DNA from: Luidia sarsii
Lineage: Eukaryota; Echinodermata; Asteroidea; Paxillosida; Luidiidae
Length of the DNA stretch: 64,000 nucleotides
Assembly: GCA_949987565.1 (NCBI GenBank)
Contig: OX465107.1
Span: forward strand, 4,223,212-4,287,211
Direction: 5' to 3'
Shown here piece by piece: positions 22,901 through 30,901 of this stretch. A model generated the notes under the pieces. It had not been told where the DNA came from. It was given only the letters and a program-made list of their open reading frames with translations, and made no database searches. The translations under genes were made by a program, and so were the position numbers. Each line of letters opens with the position of its first letter. Position 1 is the stretch's first letter.

Positions 22901-25900
22901 TGACCTGGGGCAGCCGCTCCGGCTCCTCGGCGGCGTTCAGTCGCAGCTGGTCCAGTTGCAGGGAGGCCATGAACTGACTGCAAGAGGGAGGAGGTCAGAG
23001 GGGGGGGGGGCCCATGAGGACGGTGGCTTATCTGGGTGGACCCTGCAGCTGCAATCGACACAATGCAGCCGCCGCAGCAGGTGCATTCTGTGGGATTCTG
23101 TGGAGCCTGACCCCGCTGCAACAATGGGTGCATTTTGTGGGATTTTGTGGAGCCAGACCCTGCTGCACTCCACAAGATGCAACAATGGGTGCATTTTGTG
23201 GGATTTTGTGGAGCCAGACCCCGCTGCACTCCACAAGATGCAACAATGGGTGCATTTTGTGGGATTCTGTGGAGCCTGACCCCGCTGCACTCCACAAGAT
23301 GCAACAATGGGTGCATTCTGTGGGATTATGTGGAGCCTGACCCTGCTGCACTCCCACAAGTTGCAACAGTTGGTGCATTCTGTGGGATTCTGTGGACCCT
23401 AACCCCGCTGCACTCCACAAGATGCAACAATGGGTGCATTCTGTGGGATTCTGTGGAGCCAGACCCCGCTGCACTCCACAAGATGCAACAATGGGTGCAT
23501 TCTCTGGGGTTATGTGGAGCCTGACCCTGCTGCACTCCACAAGATGCAACAATGGGTGCATTCTGTGGCATTCTGTGGGATTCTGTGGAGCCTGACCCCG
23601 CTGCACTCCACAAGATGCAACAATGGGTGCATTTTGTGGGATTCTGTGGAGCCTGACCCCGCTGCACTCCACAAGTTGCAACAATGGGTGCATTCTGTGG
23701 GATTCTGTGGAGCCAGACCCCGCTGCACTTAAAAAAAAAAAATGCAGCAGCAATTGCACTGCAATATGTGGGATTTTGTGAGCCCTAGTTCACTACATGC
23801 AGCAGCGAGTGCAGTTTGTGGGATACTGTCGACCCTAACCCTCCTGCACTCCACAGGATGCAGAAATGGCTGCAATCTGTGAGATTCTGTGGAGCCTAAT
23901 TCTATAGGATTCCATAGACCGAAACCAACTTACACTAGTGAGCATAAGCATTGCACCTACCGGTAAATCACCACGATTACAGAAACTATTCCCAGAAAGA
24001 GGGGGGGGAGGGATGGGGGGACGATGACCTACTCCAATTGCTTGCTTTTTCCCCCGACGGCGTCCCCAATCCAGCGCAGGAGCTTGGCCTTCTCTTCGCT
24101 GTAGAGGGAGGCGGCCTCGTGGGCCTCCATGGGAACCAGCTTCTTGAAGATGTCCGGGCCGGCAATGTTCTCGTCATAGGGTTGGAAGGTCAGAGCTTTG
24201 ACCAGGGACGCGCCTTGTGGGAAAGGGGGGGGGGAGAGGTGATTTGAAAAAGAAGAAAAAAAGGCTCATTTTAAGGCGGTCGCTGACAAAACAACACAAA
24301 CATGACTAGCAGAATATAGACAAAACACACCACACCTGAATCAACAGAGTTGGCCAACATCTGGAAGTGATGCAGAATACATCAAGCTTGGTGTCAAACA
24401 GACGTTAGAACAAAACCAAGGATTGATAGGATTGAACATTTTCATCGAAAGAATTTTCAAGGATTGAACATTTTCATCAAAAATACGTTAGATTTTGAAA
24501 AATGACAAAGAAAATTCGACTGGACCACTCTTTCAATGCTAACTAAATAAATGAGGGAAGGTGGCTGTAACAAGGAGAAGGCTATGAAAGTCAGACCCTG
24601 TCTGACAGAACTTTCAACAGAAGTCGGAATCCGATATAAAATTACACCGGCAGTGGCTAGGGCCTGTACTACCTTTGATATCCGGAAGGTTTTCAAATGT
24701 CGGCACGGCGTCGTGGTAGACAAAGTCGTTGTCTTTCTTGGCTGCCTGGAACTTGCCCAGGACCACGTCCTTGGTGAAGTTGAGAGCCTGGATGATGGTG
24801 TCATTCACTCCCTGGGGGAAAAAAAGGACGACCAAACCAGGGAAAAACAAAAATCAGCAAGAAAGAACACTACAAAGGTTGGATAAGATTTGAAGGTTTG
24901 CAAGGTGGAAATACCAAGTAGAAGGTTTGTTGTGACACCATGTGATGTATATGGCTCTGAAAAGAGCCGGTAACTCAACATTTCTGCCAGTGTGCACTCT
25001 GCCCGTCATCTGGGAGACTGGGCAGAGTACAAACTACCTGACTAACCTAAAAGTTGAGTTACCGGCTTTTTTTTTGTTTAGAGCCGTACTCCTCCTCTTA
25101 AGAGATGACACACATGGTGTAATGATTGACAGCTGTGAAAAAGGCCACACTGTTGAACACTGTACGTGTATATCACTACGAGAAGGTGTTTGCAGCAGGT
25201 CATGATTATAAATATAACATGATGCTTGCGTCAAGGAGAACGTAATTCAAGGAGGGTTTGCCCTGCTGGACAAGTAACAAGCACTGAGTGTTCAGTGCTT
25301 TGCCCGATGCCTAATGAAACAATTTCCGGCAGCTCGGGCAGGATATTAAAACCCGTGACTCCAGCTTTCTAGTGCAGACATCTTAACCACTTGACCACTG
25401 AGCTGGTCGAGGTCGTGCGGCGGATTTGAATAACGTACAGCGGCATTGCATCATAGATATAACCTCAAAAAGTTTTATAATGAATAGGTCGATTGAGGTG
25501 ACTGCTGTATGGCAAACCCAAAAAAGTTTGTGAGCTGTAATCGCGAATTTGCCTTTTGAACAGGGCAATGCGCCTTCAAGTCGTGCTATCGCTGCCTACC
25601 TTGGATAGTTTCATGGCCTCGTTGTGTCTGTCCACGGCCTGCTGCAGCCAGCACACTCTCTCCCCGTGCTTCTGCTGCTCATCTGCCTGGTTGCTCATGT
25701 ACGTCTGCAATGGAGGGCACAGGCATGCTTCACTCAGGGTGAAGATGTGCATTTCTAATGACCCTCTAGGCCGACTGGCGGCTAGCAAGACTCGCACCAA
25801 TTCAACTTCTGACATCGATTTGGAATGGATCAGCATCGAAATCCCTGCTTTGAGATGCAGTTTTTGTAGCGGTGGGGGGGGGGGGGAATAGGAATTCAAT

Positions 25901-28900
25901 TTTGTACAGGAAACAACGCATCCATTGTTGCAAGGTTTGGTAGGACACCTTCAAGGACACCGTAGTAGTGTGCTCCGGAAATTTCAGGAAGCCGAGATAC
26001 CACCCGAGGAATGAAGGAGAACATAGCTGCCGCCATGGATTTCAAACAATTTTTTTTTTTTTTTTAATTTAGTGGGCCTGACGTTTCGATCCTAGCAGGA
26101 CCTTTCTCAAAGGCACATCTCCACTCTGCATTTGAGAAAGGTCCTGCTAGGATCGAAACGTCAGGCCCACTAAATTTTAAGATTTACACTTTGGTAATTT
26201 TAGTCAGTAAGCAGTTTGCATCCTTTTTTTTTATATCACCTTAATTATTATTTTATCGTTTTTAAGAAGCCTGCAAAATGCATGCGTGGTGGCCTGTGCA
26301 GCATGATCTCACTCCCACGGCCGGATGCAGGGCCGGATGCAGGGCCGGATGCAGGGCCGGATGCAGGGCCGGATGCAGGGCCGGATGCAGGGCCGGATGC
26401 ACGGCCGGATGCAGGGCCGGATGCAGGGCCGGATGCACGGCCGGATGCAGGGCCGGATGTATGTGTGCTGCTCTTACCGACTCGCTCTGCATGCACTGTC
26501 TGCACTGGACTTATCGAAAAGTGACCAGTTGCCGATTTCGTCAAGGTCATCGTGACTTACGATCAATCGCAAGACGATGAGCGATGCACATAAACCACAC
26601 GACCTGTCACAACTTCAGATGGGTCATCCATCGTCAGTTGAGATACGGTGCATCGTAAGGCTTTGTGAAATCCGTCCCAGGTCACTTTTCCCGGGCAGCA
26701 GTTGGCCAATAGAAGTAACCACTGGACTCGGGGGTGGGGGGGGGGGTGAAAGTAGCCGAGGAAAAACGCAGTGGCTGTTGTTACGGCAGTCGTCCGTGTG
26801 GTTCCCTGACTTGATTGTATTTCGTCAGCATTGCAGCCTGGTTGAACCAGTCTATTAGCTGATAGTCTGGTTCCAAGAACTTAACATCCTGACAAATACT
26901 GTGAAGTCAGGGAACCACACGGACGACTGCCGGAACAACAGCCACTGCGGAGGAAAAAAACGTCCCAGGCTGTCCGCACTGAACTTGTTACCATCGTCTC
27001 GGTTAAGTTTTACCGAAAAAAAAGAAAGAAAAAAGGCCAGTGCGAACGGGGCCGTTACTCACGTAGGCCACGCTCAGGAAGTGGCTGATCTTGACCTGGA
27101 CAGACCTCTTCCAGGTCTTGCTGCGGCGGGAGCCCATCAGACTGCTGACGTTGGGGTCCTCCAGTCCGCGCAGCGCCAGGCGGTAGTACTCTATGACCTG
27201 CATGCTGATGCGGGCCACCAGGGAGCTCTTGCGGTTGTCCTGCATGGACTTCTCCAGGAGGCACTCCTGGGCCTGGCCCTGGTGGGAGTGGGGTGGGGTA
27301 GGAGAAGGGAGGATGGAACGAGCAAAATAAAAAACATGGCCAGCAATTTTGTTATATAATCAAGGAAGAATGTCCACGCCTAGCAGGTTTTCCACTTAAA
27401 GCCCCTACACAGCATTGGTCGAGGTCAAAGAATAGCATCCATACTTGTCTGATCCAACATAATCTGAGTCTCAAGAAAATCGTGAAAACCGCTTCATTTG
27501 TTTCGCGAAAATGCAGCAGTCAACGCCGTACTGTTCCGAAAAATAGTTTAGATCTCGGTGAGACGTAAACGTTTTCTTTTACTCTTTTCTCCGAAAATAC
27601 AACATTTTAGGCAGAGAAATTTGAGGGCGAGGTTTCTACTATAACCATCTTCAAACTGTATAAGTTTCTTGTAAATCTGTGAACATTTCCGTTTTTCGAT
27701 CTTACCAATGTAGTGTAGGGGCTTTAAGCGGCTCTATGAAACCAGGCCCATGACACCAGACAGAGAGGAAGGTTGCCAAGGAGCTATCTGGCCCGCATCA
27801 GGGCAAAACCATTTTGTTTGTAAGGGGGGAGGGGAGGGGAGGGGAGGGAAGGGAAGGAGTGCCAATCTTACCAGCATGAGGTTGATGTAGATGGTCATCA
27901 AGTCGAAGGAGATATCGGGGCTCATGTAGCTCTGGAAGTGGTCCTTGAGGTAGCTGAAGGCTCCGGCGGCACACTGGAAGTGTGTGCACGCCACCTTCAT
28001 CTCCTGCAAGAGCGCCGAAAGGAGACAGTGTCAGGAGGCATTGAGAGACTCCCATCCTCTCATCAATGGGAGAGAGAGAGAGAGAGCCGGCCGACGATAG
28101 TTGTCTTACGATACGGAGCATTATTGCAACAGATCGCCCGTCGGTGACCATCGTCATCGTTTTTGTGAACTCATCGCAAGCCATATCATCATCTCTCTCA
28201 AAAAGATACATTTTATTTTGGCAAACAGCCGACTGGCAAACGAATGACCACAGAAACAATGCAGAGAGCCTGGCGTCTTGATTTCAGCGGAAGCTTTCTC
28301 GAGGACCTTTGCCTCTGAGAAAGGTCCTGCAAGGACTGAAAGGTCCTGCAAGATCAAGAATTTCTGCTAGGATCTAAAGGTCCTGCAAGAATCAAAAGGT
28401 CCTGCTAGGATCAAAAGGTCCTGCTAGGAACAAAAGGTCCCGTTGGCATCAAAAGGTCCTACTAGGAACAAAAGGTCCTGTTGGGATCAAAAGGTCCTGC
28501 TAGGAACAAAAGGTCCCGTTGGGATCAAAAGGTCCTACTAGGAACAAAGGGTCCTGTTGGGATCAAAAGGTCCTGCTAGGAACAAAAGGTCCCGTTGGGA
28601 TCAAAAGGTCCTACTAGGAACAAAAGGTCCTGTTGGGATCAAAAGGTCCTGCTAGGAACAAAAGGTCCTGTTGGGATCAAAAGGTCCTGCTAGGAACAAA
28701 AGGTCCTGCTAGGAACAAAAGGTCCTGCTAGGAACAAAAGGTCCTGCTAGGAACAAAAGGTCCTGTTGGGATCAAAAGGTCCTGTTGGGATCAAAAGGTC
28801 CTCCTAGGATCAAAAGGTCTTATTGGATCAAAGGTCTTGGTTGGATCAAGATGTCTTGAATGGTCCTCTGAATTGTTTAGATTTTTATTTCGAACTGGCT

Positions 28901-30869
28901 ACAACAGTTGACTTTTTTTCTGAGACTGGAGATGATGGCAAATCTGATTCAGTCAACTGACATTGTGATGCAGCTTGCCGACACTCCCTCCTCCCTTCTA
29001 CTGACCTCTTCACTGGACCGCGATTCCTTGGCGCCCAGTATAGAGTGGAGCACTCCCAGGTTGTAGAGGACGCAGGCCTGGTCAAAGGTGGCGTCGGCAT
29101 GGGAGAAAGGCTCCTCGTGGAATGTGTCAATCCTGGAAGAGAGAGAAAAAAAGAGAGAGTGAAAAACAATCAGGGCGGAGGAGGAAGAACGTTATTTCAG
29201 ACAGACTGATGGAATAATTAAAGCCTCCACTTTAACCACTTCGCGCCAGGACCTCCGAACCCGGAGCTCCATTGGCTTTACTATGCGACAGGGCCGTCCG
29301 ATTCCGGGCACCACTATTGTCCACATTCTAAACAAAGACTCTTTTCAGCTTATAACAAAGCAATATGAATCAGTACAAAGACCCTTTTTGACGCAAGTTG
29401 CCACATGAATTGCAAGATTAGCAGCAGTAGTTGTGCAATTGTGGGAGTTTTACTGTGGAGGATCGAGAGATACCACTCTACAGCTGAAAGCACGCGGGGG
29501 ACATTGTCTTTGCATGCCACACAGCCCAACGGGATTGGAATTCCCCCCACATTCTTTACCGTAATCTGTACGCTCGGTTGTGGCCGACCAACTCGAAGAT
29601 TTGACTGCCTGGAGTGGAGGCTGGAGTTTGCGGTCAGGGATTGACAGCGCCATACACGCACACACACAAGTCCGTTACGGTCCATTGACGACGCATAATG
29701 GGCCCTTTTTCGAACAGATAATCTCTTGACAAAAGCCACAACAACGTCCGAATTGTGCCAGGTTTTACTCTCTTGTATCCATAGTATACACTTATACACG
29801 ATATATTTCACAGAAATATATTGTTTCGATTGTTTTAGCGAGATTTGAAAATGATGCATTGTTAAAAAAAACCCGTACGGCGGTCATCTGCGCTGAAACC
29901 CCCCCGACGCGAAGTCAATGAAAAACTAACTGGGAACATTTGAACAAATGGAAATAAAAGATGGCAGCGAAAACTTTGACTGCACCAGAATTTGAATCCG
30001 AGATCTCTGGTTTTGTGTACAAGCGCTCTTTACCATTTGAGCTATCCAGCCCTTAAGATGGTGGCCTTCCCAAATAGTCAACTAGTCTTTGCCGGAGTGG
30101 GGGTGCCAGTCAGCAGCCAACCTCACCCCGACAAAGACTAGAGGAAAATCTTGATAAGTCAAATCTGAAGGGAATAGGCTCTTAATGGTGTGAGTTAAAG
30201 GCCCAATACAACATTAGGAAGATCGGAAACCATCGATGTCCACAGATTTCCTTCTAATTTACACAGTTTGTAGATGGTCACGATAGAAACCTCATGTTGA
30301 AATCTTACGGTCTGGAATGCTGTACTTCTCGAGAAATCTTCACTCAAACGTCAACAAATAGTTTATTACTCTCAAGTAATAAACTTTTTCTTATATATAC
30401 ACTACAGGCCGGTGCGAAGACCGTGGCGGTTTTTTGCCTTTTTCTACTTTCTCAGATTTCCATTTGAGCTAAAACCTTTACAGCATTTTTTTTTTAATGT
30501 TTAATGGTTTAAAACACAAACTGTGGCAATCTTTAGACCTTTACCAATGTTGTATATAGGGCCTTTAAGTAGAGTTTTGAGTCAAGAGAAGTTGTACCAA
30601 TGTTTTACTACTGAAGGGAATGGAATCCTTCCAAAACAGGAGTTTGGAGTGACCAGAGTTTGACTTCTCGAGATTTCACTGTGCCTGTAGTCGACAGGCA
30701 TGCAACTCTTGAATTGTAAAAAAAGAGGAAAATGTCCGAATGAAACTGCGAGCGCGAAGCACGAAGCCCTTACGGTGTGTGGTTTGGGGCCTGCTTAAGG
30801 GCCCGGGAAAATTTTGTATTCTAGATGCTCTGTGGTGCATTCTGAGTAGTTTGTGACAACTTATGACTT

Positions 30870-30901
<32 letters not shown>

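Larger units (their letters stand above)
17378..22977 (-). other. PTPN23: PTPN23 exons 10-15: V (coiled-coil) domain
   Basis: Exons 22832-22977, 20969-21060, 19987-20191, 19285-19445, 18088-18239 and 17378-17574. The product is helical and charged, with family landmarks LEVCAALSVK, SNQELHRAM, LFADDITSRIVTTEG, ELFEEELKKHD, IEQNLSAQD, LTEAN and AKLLERT. In this family the V domain carries ligand-binding surfaces for ESCRT partners. Exon 13 ends in ATGAAG followed by GCAAGT; only this GC donor keeps phase 0 and joins MK to ELFEE as in vertebrates. Exon 15 ends in the residues ESQQEREATLARLRPKPG, and this exon end with its donor is the unit multiplied in the adjacent intron. Confidence 0.92.

Noticed and set aside
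23014..23759. Frames of 100-243 codons with CGILWSQTPLHSTRC repeats
   Set aside because: Readings of the 60-bp array in intron 9; 60 is a multiple of three, so frames stay open.
25320..25415. Possible functional tRNA gene (minus strand)
   Set aside because: A- and B-box-like words are present but the arms do not pair well and the sequence is part of a dispersed SINE.
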